Numbered from the stretch's first letter, positions 1-8,034 are shown. The stretch is 30,623 nucleotides of DNA from RBG-16-66-20 sp038040245 (GCA_038040245.1 JBBPIU010000028.1:1-30623); one strand, 5' to 3'. Numbers and translations: made by a program. Notes: generated by a model from the sequence alone, not told the origin.

Positions 1-218
1 GCGTGCGCGAGGCCGGAGCCGGTGAAGCCGACGAGGTCGTAGAGCACCGGGAAGCGCTTGAGGGATGAACTGCGGGTCTCGCCGTCGTACTGCGGCGGCA
101 GCCAGACGCCGAGCTTGCGCACGTGCGGGTCGCCCAGGGGATTGCCCTTGAGGATCCTGGAGTTGAGCTCGAGGACGACGAGGGTGCCGGCGGGGCCTTT
201 GGGGCGTTTGAGGGACAT
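1..218 (-). CDS. Putative esterase (alpha/beta-hydrolase fold), N-terminal part only
   Basis: The minus strand opens with ATG at 218 and stays open to the window edge, giving 72 residues that begin MSLKRPKGPAGTLVVLEL. The segment KLGVWLPPQYD followed by RFPVLYDLVGF matches the start of enterochelin-esterase-like hydrolases, where a short N-terminal strand region precedes 'V-LPPGYD...YPVLYLLHG'. The catalytic serine, aspartate and histidine would lie beyond the window, so activity cannot be judged. It is divergent from the DUF1631 gene, with about 97 bases between the start codons. The family call is inferred from this short N-terminal pattern; the substrate is unknown. Confidence 0.6.
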   Translation of the reverse strand, partial: MSLKRPKGPAGTLVVLELNSRILKGNPLGDPHVRKLGVWLPPQYDGETRSSSLKRFPVLYDLVGFTGSGLAH

Positions 219-240
219 GGATTGTTCCGGTAAGCACTCG

Positions 241-270
241 ATTCTAATGAAGGTTTTTCGGATTTGTGAA
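241..270 (-). promoter_or_regulatory. Candidate promoter of the esterase gene
   Basis: On the minus strand TTCACA (265-270) is followed after 18 bases by TAGAAT (241-246), 23 bases before the ATG at 218. Each hexamer is close to the sigma-70 consensus. This is inferred from sequence alone. Confidence 0.35.
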
Positions 271-315
271 ATAACGCATATGGGCGGTCGGCTACAATCC
301 ATTACACTTTTTGAC

Positions 316-2586
316 ATGGATCGAGCGGACTTGCCTACGGCGATGCAGGGAACTTCGGTATTTGACGCGCTTCTGACGCAATGCCGCGACCTGGTTTGCG
401 GGCAACTGGACAAAGCCATCGCCGGCATGCTCGAGAAGGCGGACGAGACGCTCTCGGAACTTGCCACCAAAACCCAGAACCGCGAAACGCAGAAGCTCTA
501 CCTGGAAGCCAAGGACGTGGCGCGCACGCAGCGCGCGGCCATGGAGAAGCAGTTCCGCACGAGCTACCTGGGCGAATTCAAGCAACGCGCCAACAAGGGA
601 AAGAAAACCGGCGCCAATTTTGCCGATTTCGACCCCGACGCCTCGTCGTTCGAACTCTCGCTGGTGGCCGACGACGATCTCGAGGAAACGCTCAAGTTCA
701 ACGAATTGGCGGCGAAGGTGCGCCGCTATTGCGAAGAGGAAATCAACGCCCTGGACCAGCGGGTGGGCGTGCTGCTGGGCGACGCCGACCTGCAATCGGA
801 AGAAAACCCGTTCAGCCCGCAGGCGGTTTGCGACGCCTACAAGCTGGCCTGCCGCAAGGTGGTGGAAAACGCCGAAGTGCGCTCGGTTTTCCTCAAGCTG
901 TTCGACGACCATGTGCTCGACGAACTGCGCTCGGTCTACAAGGCGGTGAACCAACTGCTGGTGCAGAACGCGATCCTGCCGAAGATCCGCTACGCCGTCG
1001 CGCACAAGGAGGGCGGCAAGGCCCCCGCCAAGGGGACCAAGGACAAGGCGGACAAGCCCGAAGCCGACGCGGATGACGAACCCGCCGGTGAGCAGGACGT
1101 GTTCGCGGCCCTGCAAAAGCTCTTCGCCGGAAAAGCGGGCGGCGGCGCGGGCGCAGGAACTGCGGTGGGCGGCGGGCCGGTGCTGCAGGGCGCCGAGCTG
1201 CTGGGCTCCCTCACCAAGCTGCAGCTCGACGGCCTGGCCGCCTTCGCCGCGAGCGGCGGACAGCTGGCCGCCGGCGCCCCCGTGACGGGTACGACGAACG
1301 TCCTGCATGAACTGAAAGTCACGGAAGTCGGCGCGAGCATGGGCCAGATGGACGCCATGACGCTGGACGTCGTGGCGATGCTCTTCGACCAGCTCTTCGA
1401 CGATCCCAAGATTCCGCTCGGCGCGAAGGGGCTCATCGGCCGGATGCAGATCCCGATACTCAAGGTGGCGATCGCGGACAAGGAGTTGTTTTCGAAGAAA
1501 ACCCATCCGGCCCGGCGGCTGCTCGATACGCTGGGCGAGATCGCGATCCGCCTGCCCGCCGATTTCAACACCGGGAGCACGCTGTTCGGCCACCTGGAGA
1601 CCATCCTCCAGGGGCTGGTCAGCAGCTACCAGGAGGACGTCGAAATCTTCGACATCGTACGCGAGCAGTTGCTCACCCTCATGGCGAGGGACGACGCGCG
1701 CATCGAGAAGGAGTCGCAATCGGCCGCCGAACGCGTCGTCCAGGAGGAAGCGCTGGCGGTGGCGAAGAGCGTGGCGCAGGAGGAAGTCAGGACGCGCGTC
1801 GCGGCCGCGCCGCTGCCGGGCCCGGTGCTCGAATTCCTCGTCGAGCAGTGGCTCAAGCTCATGCTGATCATCCACGTCAAGCGCGGGCCGGCGAGCGAGG
1901 CCTGGTCGCACGCGATCGAGGCGATGGACCAGCTGATCTGGAGCGTGCAGCCCAAGGACACCTCGGAAGACCGCCGCAAGCTCGCGACCATCGTGCCGCC
2001 TCTGCTCAAGCGCATAGCCGCCGGCATGGAGGTCGCCGGCATCGAGCACGAAGTTCGCGAGTTCTTCTTCGCCGAGTTGATGAAGACCCATACGAACATC
2101 ATGAGCGCGCCCCTCAAAGGCAAGGGCGACGCGCCGCACGCGCCGCACGCAGCGGCGAAAGCGAACGCAGCGGCGGCGGCGCTCGATTTCAGCTCGAGCA
2201 TCACGGTCAAGAACCCGTACGGCGGCGGCGAGGTGCAGGTGAGCGCGGTCGATCTGGCGGCGGACGCCGAGCACCACGGCCACGCGGCGAAGGAAGCGGC
2301 GGCCTTGCTGGACAGCCTCAAGCAGGGCGATTGGGTGGAATTCAAGGAAGCCGACAAGGAAGAGCGCCGGCCGGCCCGGCTGATCTTCATCAGCCCGCGC
2401 AAGACCCGCTACATCTTCTCCGACCGCAGCGAGAAGGAATACATCGAGTGCACGCGGTCCGAGATGGCCCGCCGTTTGCGCTCCGGCGAGGCGACCGTGA
2501 TGGAAGAAGCGCCCGAAGTGCCGTTCTTCGAGCGCATCATGGGTGGCGTCGTAAACAAGATGCGCGGAATCGCGGCGGCGGCGTAG
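316..2586 (+). CDS. DUF1631 family protein
   Basis: A long acidic, mostly helical protein of 757 residues if it starts at ATG 316. Similarity to DUF1631 proteins is seen in the N-terminal block (LLTQCRDLVCGQLDKA), the central helical segment (VVAMLFDQLFDDPKIP) and the C-terminal block with WVEF, ARLIFISPRKTRYIFSDRS and a closing FERIMGGVVNKM. Two low-complexity spacers are present: a Lys/Asp/Glu-rich stretch near residues 235-260 and an Ala/His-rich stretch near 605-625. The function of the family is not established. The C-terminal 'surface plus RYIF' pattern recalls PilZ-like beta-barrels, which is my inference. The frame is open back to position 58, but that part overlaps the divergent esterase gene, so it is unlikely to be coding. 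A second possible start is ATG 343. Neither start has a strong ribosome-binding site. Confidence 0.85.
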   Translation: MDRADLPTAMQGTSVFDALLTQCRDLVCGQLDKAIAGMLEKADETLSELATKTQNRETQKLYLEAKDVARTQRAAMEKQFRTSYLGEFKQRANKGKKTGANFADFDPDASSFELSLVADDDLEETLKFNELAAKVRRYCEEEINALDQRVGVLLGDADLQSEENPFSPQAVCDAYKLACRKVVENAEVRSVFLKLFDDHVLDELRSVYKAVNQLLVQNAILPKIRYAVAHKEGGKAPAKGTKDKADKPEADADDEPAGEQDVFAALQKLFAGKAGGGAGAGTAVGGGPVLQGAELLGSLTKLQLDGLAAFAASGGQLAAGAPVTGTTNVLHELKVTEVGASMGQMDAMTLDVVAMLFDQLFDDPKIPLGAKGLIGRMQIPILKVAIADKELFSKKTHPARRLLDTLGEIAIRLPADFNTGSTLFGHLETILQGLVSSYQEDVEIFDIVREQLLTLMARDDARIEKESQSAAERVVQEEALAVAKSVAQEEVRTRVAAAPLPGPVLEFLVEQWLKLMLIIHVKRGPASEAWSHAIEAMDQLIWSVQPKDTSEDRRKLATIVPPLLKRIAAGMEVAGIEHEVREFFFAELMKTHTNIMSAPLKGKGDAPHAPHAAAKANAAAAALDFSSSITVKNPYGGGEVQVSAVDLAADAEHHGHAAKEAAALLDSLKQGDWVEFKEADKEERRPARLIFISPRKTRYIFSDRSEKEYIECTRSEMARRLRSGEATVMEEAPEVPFFERIMGGVVNKMRGIAAAA

Positions 2587-2659
2587 CCGCGCGCGGCGCA
2601 GGGGCCAAAACGCCGCATTGGATTCGTGCAGGGCGAGTGAATCGCCCGCAGGTGCGTCC

Positions 2660-3079
2660 TCAGCTTGCCGAGGGATCCCTGCCTGCGAACGCCTCCATGG
2701 TCAGCGCGCGCTCCGGAAACGCCTTGAGCACCGCCTTGTCCGCGGTCACGAGCGGCACCGACAGCCCCTGGGCCAGCGCGACGAATTCGGCGTCGTAGGC
2801 AGTGAGCTGGCTGGATTCGACCACGTCCAGGACGGCCGCATCGCTCACATGGTGCGAGCTCTCGGCAAGCGCGTGCTGCACGGCCCGCAGAATGCCGTCG
2901 ATCTGCGAACGCGACAGCAGCCCGCGCCTGAGATACGCAGCGAGAATGTTGCGCAGCTCGGATCGCCAGAGGAATGGCGCATGCCAGTCCGGGTCGCGCC
3001 GCCGCACGCCCTGGGCAAGTTCCGTGTTCTGTCCCGATACCCAGAAGTAATGGATGACGTTGGTGTCGACGACGATCAC
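2660..3079 (-). CDS. vapC: PIN-domain toxin (VapC family), pair 1
   Basis: A 139-residue PIN-domain protein, the usual VapC size. The acidic residues expected to hold the catalytic metal are present: Asp5 in VVDTN, Glu41 in RSELRN, Asp96 in YDAEFVALA and Asp114 in TADKAVL. VapC proteins are Mg-dependent ribonucleases that cut tRNA or rRNA when released from their antitoxin; the target here is unknown. The start is GTG at 3079, which overlaps the antitoxin stop as GTGA, the coupled arrangement typical of these operons. The frame stays open upstream through the antitoxin, but the VVDTN strand that begins every PIN domain fixes this start. The gene converges on the DUF1631 gene. Confidence 0.88.
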   Translation of the reverse strand: MIVVDTNVIHYFWVSGQNTELAQGVRRRDPDWHAPFLWRSELRNILAAYLRRGLLSRSQIDGILRAVQHALAESSHHVSDAAVLDVVESSQLTAYDAEFVALAQGLSVPLVTADKAVLKAFPERALTMEAFAGRDPSAS

Positions 3080-3312
3080 TTCAGGCCCTTGCGCTTGGCC
3101 CGATCGCCGATGCGGTGATCGACCCGCGGCAACCCGGCGACGAATTCTCGATGCGCACGCTCCCGCGCCGCGAAATCGATGGCCGGCGCGCTGAACTCGG
3201 CCTCGAGGCGGGTGAGGATCTCGCTGTTGAGGCTGCGCCGGTTCTTTTCGGCGCTCTCCTTGAGCCGGGCGTGCAGGTCTTTCGGGATGTTCTTGAGCGT
3301 CAGGTTGAGCAT
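3076..3312 (-). CDS. Ribbon-helix-helix antitoxin (Arc/FitA type), pair 1
   Basis: A 78-residue protein starting MLNLTLKNIPKDLHARLKE, a classic Arc-type ribbon-helix-helix: the beta strand (residues 2-8) would enter the DNA major groove and the two helices (about 11-22 and 27-42, with RSLNSEIL) would form the dimer. The C-terminal part (PAIDFAARERAHREF onward) should wrap the PIN toxin. FitA-like antitoxins of this layout repress their own operon. The start is well supported by AAGGAGG (3318-3324, minus strand) five bases upstream. Its stop overlaps the toxin GTG by four bases. Confidence 0.87.
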   Translation of the reverse strand: MLNLTLKNIPKDLHARLKESAEKNRRSLNSEILTRLEAEFSAPAIDFAARERAHREFVAGLPRVDHRIGDRAKRKGLK

Positions 3313-3317
3313 GACAA

Positions 3318-3347
3318 CCTCCTTGGAACCATAATGGAACCATTATA
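3318..3347 (-). promoter_or_regulatory. Promoter -10 box, tandem operator repeat and Shine-Dalgarno of toxin-antitoxin pair 1
   Basis: Reading the minus strand: a perfect TATAAT (3342-3347) runs into two copies of ATGGTTCCA (3335-3343 and 3324-3332) spaced exactly 11 bases apart, followed by the Shine-Dalgarno AAGGAGG (3318-3324). One helical turn between copies puts both on the same DNA face, as expected for cooperative binding by ribbon-helix-helix dimers. No good -35 box is visible. The repeat is seen directly; operator function is inferred. Confidence 0.6.
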
Positions 3348-3390
3348 GCTCGGGGACGGCCATGCCGACCCCTAGACGTTGCCGCTGCCC

Positions 3391-3798
3391 TTACTTCGCA
3401 ACCTTCGGAGCGGCGACCTGTGGCCGCACGCCGGCGCGTGCGGCCTGCTTGGCGAGGTCGCCATCGAACGACAGGAATTGCTCCGCCTTGCCGCTCAACG
3501 CAAGGTGAAGTGCGTCGGCGATATCGATCCCGCCCTCGGCCCAGCGCAGCGCCTGGAACACGGCCTCTGCGAGCTGCGGCCTGACGTTGGGCAGCGAGAG
3601 CAGATCCCGGACGGGGCCGATGATCTCGGCGCGCGGCACCTTGGACGAGCGCAGCACCGACGCCACTTCGAGCGTCACAGTGATCGGGACGAAGTACTCC
3701 GTCCCGAGGTCTTCCAGCAGGGCACGCGCCGCACGCGTCTGCGCCGCATCGTCCGCGAGCAGGTAGCGAACGAGGACGTTGGTGTCGAGCGCGATCAC
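3391..3798 (-). CDS. vapC: PIN-domain toxin (VapC family), pair 2
   Basis: A 135-residue PIN-domain protein beginning MIALDTNVLVRYLL, a textbook VapC N-terminus. Asp5, Glu44 (TLEVASVL), Asp92 and Asp95 (GIDIADALH) and Asp112 (FDGDLAK) form the usual acidic cluster, so the predicted ribonuclease site is complete. Translation begins at GTG 3798, which overlaps the antitoxin stop as GTGA. It lies only about 80 bases upstream of toxin-antitoxin pair 1 and on the same strand, but that gap holds pair 1's own promoter, so the pairs are probably separate units. It is diverged from the pair 1 toxin and not a recent duplicate. Confidence 0.9.
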   Translation of the reverse strand: MIALDTNVLVRYLLADDAAQTRAARALLEDLGTEYFVPITVTLEVASVLRSSKVPRAEIIGPVRDLLSLPNVRPQLAEAVFQALRWAEGGIDIADALHLALSGKAEQFLSFDGDLAKQAARAGVRPQVAAPKVAK

Positions 3799-4088
3799 CG
3801 GCGCTTGCGCGCAGCGTACGAACGGATGCGCGCGTCGTCGCGCGCCACCACGCGGAGGATCGCGGCGTCATCGCTGCGGGCGGAGCCGCGCCCCTTGGCG
3901 TAGCGGGAAAGCGAGCCGGCGAGGCGCCGCACCTGCGCCGCGTGATCGGTCGAGCGGACCGAGACCTTGAACGCCTTGCCGGGCAGCAGCTCGACGTCGA
4001 GTTCGGTGCCGCTGCGGATGCCGAGCGCCTCGCGCACCGGCTTGGGGATGACCATCTGTCCCTTGCTCGAACTGCGGGTGGATTCCAT
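3795..4088 (-). CDS. AbrB/MazE-type antitoxin, pair 2
   Basis: A 97-residue protein. Residues 2-47 (STRSSSKGQMVIPKPVREA, then LGIRSGTELDVELL) form a swapped-hairpin AbrB/SpoVT DNA-binding fold, in which 'KGQ..IPK.VR..LGI..G' is the signature. The rest (about 48-97, ending SYAARKRR) is likely the toxin-binding tail. AbrB-type antitoxins usually pair with PIN toxins and repress their own promoter. The start at ATG 4088 has GAGGTG six bases upstream. A longer reading in this frame continues into the dehydrogenase gene but is a shadow. The stop codon overlaps the toxin start by four bases. Confidence 0.87.
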   Translation of the reverse strand: MESTRSSSKGQMVIPKPVREALGIRSGTELDVELLPGKAFKVSVRSTDHAAQVRRLAGSLSRYAKGRGSARSDDAAILRVVARDDARIRSYAARKRR

Positions 4089-4107
4089 GGCACCTCGACC
4101 GGATGGA

Positions 4108-4128
4108 GTAAGACGCAAAGGTAAGACG
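4108..4128 (-). promoter_or_regulatory. Direct repeat upstream of toxin-antitoxin pair 2
   Basis: GTAAGACG occurs twice on the plus strand (4108-4115 and 4121-4128), 13 bases apart, just upstream of the AbrB-type antitoxin start. A similar two-copy layout is found at the other two toxin-antitoxin promoters. A role as operator is inferred. Confidence 0.35.
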
Positions 4129-4159
4129 ATACGCGCCGGGCGCGGCGGGGTCAAGCGGT

Positions 4160-5140
4160 TCAGACGAACTGGTTCTGCAACGCGGTCTCGCCGCGCCACA
4201 GGCGCTCGAGGTTCTCCAGCAGCAGGTCGATCACGTTGTCCTCGTAGCGGCGCGTTTCGCCGGCGGTGTGCGGGGTGATCAGCACGTTGGGCACGGTCCA
4301 CAGCGCGGAATCGGCCGGCAGCGGCTCCTGCCACACGCAGTCCAGCGCCGCGCCGGCAATGCCGTTGCGCCCGAGCGCCTCGATGAGTGCAGGCTCGTTC
4401 ACCACCTTGCCGCGCGCGACGTTGACGAGGCAGGCCGAGGGCTTCATTGCCGCGAGTGCCTTGGCGTCGATCAGGTTCTCGGTTTTTGGCGTGAGCGGGC
4501 AGGTCAGCGCGACGAAGTCGGCTTCCGGCAGCACGCCAAGCAGGCCCTCCTCGCCGACCACCCGGTCGGCCGCGCCCGCGCCCCTGGACGGGTCGCGCCG
4601 GATACCGATGACTTTCATGTCGAAGGCCTTGGCGAGTTTCGCCAGGCGCGCGCCGATGCGCCCCAGGCCCACGATCACCAGGGTCTTGCCGCCCAGTTCG
4701 TCCTCGCGCCGCGCGATCTCGCCGATCATGCCGCGCCAGTTCTTCGCCGCCTGGTTGTCGCGCGCCTCCGGCAGCTTGCGCGCCAGCGCGAGGATCAGCG
4801 CGATCGCGTGCTCGGCGACCGCCCGTTCGTTGACGCCCTGCGCGCTGGCGACGCGAATGCCGGCGCCGCCAAGGGCGTCGCGCGAATACTGGTCGGTGCC
4901 GGCGCTGATCGACTGGATCAAGGCCAGCCGCGGCGCCTGGGGAATCAGCTCGTTGCGCCACAGGCCGGAGCACAGCAGTACATCGACTTGCGCGATGCGC
5001 GCCTGCAGTTCGTCCGGGCTGCGCACCTCGAACCAATCGAGCCCGGTGTTGCGCAGCGCAAAGCGCTCGCCCATGCGGTAGGCGACGTGCGCGAAGCAGA
5101 TGGTGAGTTTGTCCCTGGCGGGAATGGGGCGTGGGTTCAT
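4160..5140 (-). CDS. D-2-hydroxyacid dehydrogenase (NAD-dependent)
   Basis: 326 residues, normal for the D-isomer-specific 2-hydroxyacid dehydrogenases, which interconvert 2-keto acids and D-2-hydroxy acids with NAD(P)H. The Rossmann glycine motif GLGRIG is at 158-163. The catalytic Arg243 (NVARGKVV), Glu272 (WQEPLP) and His291 (TPHTAG) are all present. The substrate loop near residues 76-84 (SISAGTDQY) differs from the 'SVGYDNID' of formate- or glycerate-type enzymes and resembles the glyoxylate/hydroxypyruvate reductase-like group found beside transporters. It starts 21 bases downstream of the TRAP large permease stop, so it is probably the last gene of that operon. The exact substrate cannot be inferred. 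Confidence 0.88.
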   Translation of the reverse strand: MNPRPIPARDKLTICFAHVAYRMGERFALRNTGLDWFEVRSPDELQARIAQVDVLLCSGLWRNELIPQAPRLALIQSISAGTDQYSRDALGGAGIRVASAQGVNERAVAEHAIALILALARKLPEARDNQAAKNWRGMIGEIARREDELGGKTLVIVGLGRIGARLAKLAKAFDMKVIGIRRDPSRGAGAADRVVGEEGLLGVLPEADFVALTCPLTPKTENLIDAKALAAMKPSACLVNVARGKVVNEPALIEALGRNGIAGAALDCVWQEPLPADSALWTVPNVLITPHTAGETRRYEDNVIDLLLENLERLWRGETALQNQFV

Positions 5141-5161
5141 GGCTTGCTCGCGCTCGCGGCG

Positions 5162-6448
5162 CTATTTGATAAAGCCGAAAGCCCTCGGCAGATAGAGCGA
5201 GATTTCCGGGATGAACGCGACGATGAACAGCACCACGATGATGGCAGCGATAAACGGCAGCAGCGACGGCACCAGCTTCTCCATGGGCAGGCCGCTGATG
5301 GACATGCCCACGAACAGGCACAGGCCGACCGGCGGCGTCACGTGGCCAAGGGCGGAGGCAATCACGCACACCATGCCGAAATGGATCGGATGGATGCCGA
5401 CCGCCACGGCCCCGGGCAGCAGCACCGGCACCGTGACCAGGATGATCTCCGAGGGAGTCAGGAAGGTGCCGAGCAGAACGTACAGCACGATGACCAGCGA
5501 CATGAACATCCACCACGTCGGCGCCACCTGCCCGATCGCATCGGCGACATAAATCGGAAACTTGGAGTAGGTGAGCACCCAGCCGAAGGAGCCCACCATG
5601 CCGATGATCAGGCCGATGACGCCGGAAAGCCGCGCGGAGTCGGCAAAAATCTTCGGCAGCTGCCGCAGGGTGGGTTCCTTGTAAAACAGCGGCGGCACGA
5701 CCAGCGCGTAGACCACCGCCACGGCGGCCGCCTCTGTCGGCGTGAAGAGCCCGAAGACGATGCCGCCCATGATGATGATCGGGATCATGAGCGCGGGCAG
5801 CGCGCCACGCAGCACGGCCCCGAACTCGCGCAGCGTCGGCGGCTTCTCTTTCGGATAATTGCGCTTGCGCGCGATCACGAAGACGGGCACTGACATGCCG
5901 ATGGCGATCAGCAGCCCGGGCAAATAGCCGGCCGCGAAGATGGCCGCGACCGACTCGTCCGCCATCCACGCGTAGATGACGGCGATGATCGAGGGCGGGA
6001 TGATCGGCGCCAGGATCGCGGTGCTGATGGTCAGCGCCGTGGCGAAGTCCCGGTCGTAGCCCTTGCGCTCCATCTGCGGTATCAGGAACGTGCCGAGCGC
6101 CGAAATGTCGGCGACCGCCGACCCTGAAATCCCCCCGAATATCATGCTGTCAACCACGTTCACATACGCAAGCCCGCCCCGGAACCTGCCCACCAGTGCG
6201 GTGGCAAGATCGATGATGGCGCGGGCCACGCCGCCGCGCGCCGCGAGGTTGCCCGCAAGAATGAAAAGGGGGGCGGACAGCAGCAGAAAGGAATCCGAGA
6301 GCAGCCCGACGAAGCGGGTCGGGATGATGATCGGGTTGAGGACCGGATAGACCAGCGCGGCGCCCAGGGCGCCGACCCCGAGCGCAATGCTGATCGGCAT
6401 GCCGAGCAGCAGGAAAAAAACGAAAACGATCAGGAGCGTTTCAGCCAC
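5162..6448 (-). CDS. dctM: TRAP transporter large permease (DctM)
   Basis: A 428-residue membrane protein with about a dozen hydrophobic segments and DctM features: an N-terminal FVFFLLLGMPISIALG, then PLFILAGNLAARGG, MIFGGISGSAVADISALG, IIPPSIIAVIYA and GHVTPPVGLCLFVG. DctM is the sodium-coupled transport channel of tripartite ATP-independent transporters in the inner membrane. The start is GTG at 6448, which overlaps the 3' end of the small permease gene by 19 bases, so translation is probably coupled. All helices expected for the family seem present, with no truncation. Confidence 0.93.
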   Translation of the reverse strand: MAETLLIVFVFFLLLGMPISIALGVGALGAALVYPVLNPIIIPTRFVGLLSDSFLLLSAPLFILAGNLAARGGVARAIIDLATALVGRFRGGLAYVNVVDSMIFGGISGSAVADISALGTFLIPQMERKGYDRDFATALTISTAILAPIIPPSIIAVIYAWMADESVAAIFAAGYLPGLLIAIGMSVPVFVIARKRNYPKEKPPTLREFGAVLRGALPALMIPIIIMGGIVFGLFTPTEAAAVAVVYALVVPPLFYKEPTLRQLPKIFADSARLSGVIGLIIGMVGSFGWVLTYSKFPIYVADAIGQVAPTWWMFMSLVIVLYVLLGTFLTPSEIILVTVPVLLPGAVAVGIHPIHFGMVCVIASALGHVTPPVGLCLFVGMSISGLPMEKLVPSLLPFIAAIIVVLFIVAFIPEISLYLPRAFGFIK

Positions 6449-6951
6449 AGCGCTCTCCCGGCCAGAACCAGGTTGCGGAGCAAGGGCAGAATCATCAGTA
6501 CCGCGCCGAAGGGCACGGCGGCATAGACATAGCCCAGCGGCAGTCCCAGCCCCGCGCTCGTCTGCAGCTGCGCATTGGGCACCAGCACGAAAGCCAGCTT
6601 GATGAGGACCACGAAGAAAGCGATCCCGGCCGCGTTCACCAGGATGATCGTCGCATCGCGTAATCGAGGAGGCAGCCGATCGCGAAAGTAAAGCAGCGCG
6701 GTATGCTCGCCGCGGTGCATCGCGGCCGCCGCGCCGAGCATCACCAGCCAGACAAACAGGTAGCGCGGGACTTCTTCCAGGCCGTCGATCCCGGCCCGGC
6801 CGACGAAACGCAGCACCACCTGGACGAAGACCGCGGCGGCCATGATCGCGAGGATCGACCCCGCGACATAGCCGAGACCATCATAGAACCGTGCCCAGCG
6901 CCCCCCGGCCGGTCCCGCCTCGGCCTGGGCTTCGCCCCCCGGCGACGCCAT
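6430..6951 (-). CDS. dctQ: TRAP transporter small permease (DctQ)
   Basis: 173 residues with four predicted membrane helices: YVAGSILAIMAAAVFVQVVL near 28-47, a second containing YLFVWLVMLGAAAAMH, a third with TIILVNAAGIAFFVVLI and a fourth in the C-terminal third. The segment after helix two (AMHRGEHTALLYFRDRLP) fits the DctQ family. The protein anchors and supports DctM in the inner membrane. The ATG at 6951 follows the binding-protein stop codon by four bases, and the gene runs into dctM by 19 bases. Confidence 0.9.
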   Translation of the reverse strand: MASPGGEAQAEAGPAGGRWARFYDGLGYVAGSILAIMAAAVFVQVVLRFVGRAGIDGLEEVPRYLFVWLVMLGAAAAMHRGEHTALLYFRDRLPPRLRDATIILVNAAGIAFFVVLIKLAFVLVPNAQLQTSAGLGLPLGYVYAAVPFGAVLMILPLLRNLVLAGRALWLKRS

Positions 6952-6955
6952 CGGA

Positions 6956-7951
6956 CTACTTGATGCTCAGGATGTAGTCCACCATCTTGCGCGCGTCCTT
7001 GCCGGCCGGCGTGGCGTAGAACTCGTTGTACACCTCGACGGTCGCCTGACGGAACGGTGCGGCATCCGGCTTGGTGATAATCCCGCCTTTCTCCCGCACC
7101 AGGTTCTGGATCGACTTGTCCTCCTCCAGGATGAACTCGCGATTGAACTTTCGCGCATCAATCCAGGCATCCGCCACCACCTTGCGGCCGGCTGCATCGA
7201 GCTTCTGGTAGGAGGCCTTCGCCATGATCAGCGTCACGGCCTGGTGGGTATGGCGGACATCGGCGACGTACTTCACCACGTCGTAGAACTTGTTGTGATA
7301 GTAGGTGTTGATGCCGCCCTCGGCGAAGTCGATGACTTTGGTCTGCAGCGAAGTCGCCACCTCGGGGAACGCGATCGGGGTCGAAATCATGCCGAGTGCC
7401 TTGAACGTGGCGACCAGGATCTTGTCCTCCTGGACACGAATCTTCTTGCCCTTGATGTCGGCCAGTCCGTTGATCGGGAAATGGCCGTAAATGCCCCGAT
7501 AGCCCGCGGCAATGAACCCCACCAGCTTCAAGCCGCGCGCGTCGAGGACCTTGTCGTAGTAATTGCCGAGCGTGTCGCTGCCATCCAGCGCCTTGAACAC
7601 GTGGTCGTAGTCGCGGAAGATGTACGGCAGCTGGAATACGGACATTTCCGGGATGAGCGTGGAGAGCGGCGCCGTCGTGATCGGGCCGAAATGGACCGAG
7701 CCGAGTTGAATTTGCTGCGCGACCTCGCGTTCGCCGCCGAGCGCGCCGGAATGATGGTGGATCAGCTTCATCTTGCCGCCCGACAATTCGGCGATCCTGT
7801 CGGCGAACCGTTGTGCCGTCTGGGAAGTCCCGTGCTTGGGAGGGTTGACGTTGCCCATGGAGAATTCCTGGGCCTGCACTGCTCCAGCGAGGGGCAAATT
7901 GGCCGCGACTGCGAGCAGTGCGCTCGCGGCGAGGCGGGGCAATAAAGTCAT
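6956..7951 (-). CDS. dctP: TRAP transporter periplasmic substrate-binding protein (DctP)
   Basis: 331 residues from ATG 7951. A Sec signal peptide is clear: MTLLPRLAASALL with a hydrophobic core and AVQAQ near residue 28. The mature part shows DctP hallmarks: FADRIAELSGGKM, SGALGGEREVAQQIQLG, and Arg172 in KGKKIRVQE, the arginine that binds the ligand carboxylate in most family members. The substrate is thus likely an organic acid. A start 16 codons further upstream is possible, but the ATG at 7951 has AGAGAGG at good spacing and directly begins the signal peptide. It is the first gene of dctP-dctQ-dctM and lies 83 bases downstream of the dioxygenase gene on the same strand. Confidence 0.92.
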   Translation of the reverse strand: MTLLPRLAASALLAVAANLPLAGAVQAQEFSMGNVNPPKHGTSQTAQRFADRIAELSGGKMKLIHHHSGALGGEREVAQQIQLGSVHFGPITTAPLSTLIPEMSVFQLPYIFRDYDHVFKALDGSDTLGNYYDKVLDARGLKLVGFIAAGYRGIYGHFPINGLADIKGKKIRVQEDKILVATFKALGMISTPIAFPEVATSLQTKVIDFAEGGINTYYHNKFYDVVKYVADVRHTHQAVTLIMAKASYQKLDAAGRKVVADAWIDARKFNREFILEEDKSIQNLVREKGGIITKPDAAPFRQATVEVYNEFYATPAGKDARKMVDYILSIK

Positions 7952-8034
7952 GGTTTCCTCTCTCGTTTGGTGGTGGGCCGATCCCGCACCGGGCGGCAAG
8001 GAACTCTAACAGATCGAGACAGCGAAGTTCAGCA

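Noticed and set aside
292..2283. A 663-codon open frame on the minus strand opposite the DUF1631 gene
   Set aside because: It is a shadow of the GC-rich coding strand: composition is Arg/His/Leu-rich, no domain is recognisable, and the plus-strand protein has clear family motifs.
2631..2647. GGGCGA/TCGCCC stem between the DUF1631 and vapC stop codons as a terminator
   Set aside because: Only six base pairs and no T-run on either strand, so it cannot be called.
3079..4093. Open frame extending the pair 1 PIN toxin upstream to give a 477-residue fusion
   Set aside because: The extension covers the antitoxin and the second pair in the wrong frame. The VVDTN motif starts at the GTG overlapping the antitoxin stop.
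4089..5969. Long upstream extension of the AbrB-type antitoxin frame through the dehydrogenase and TRAP genes
   Set aside because: The true proteins are on the same strand in other frames with full motifs. The extension is Arg/Ala-rich shadow sequence.
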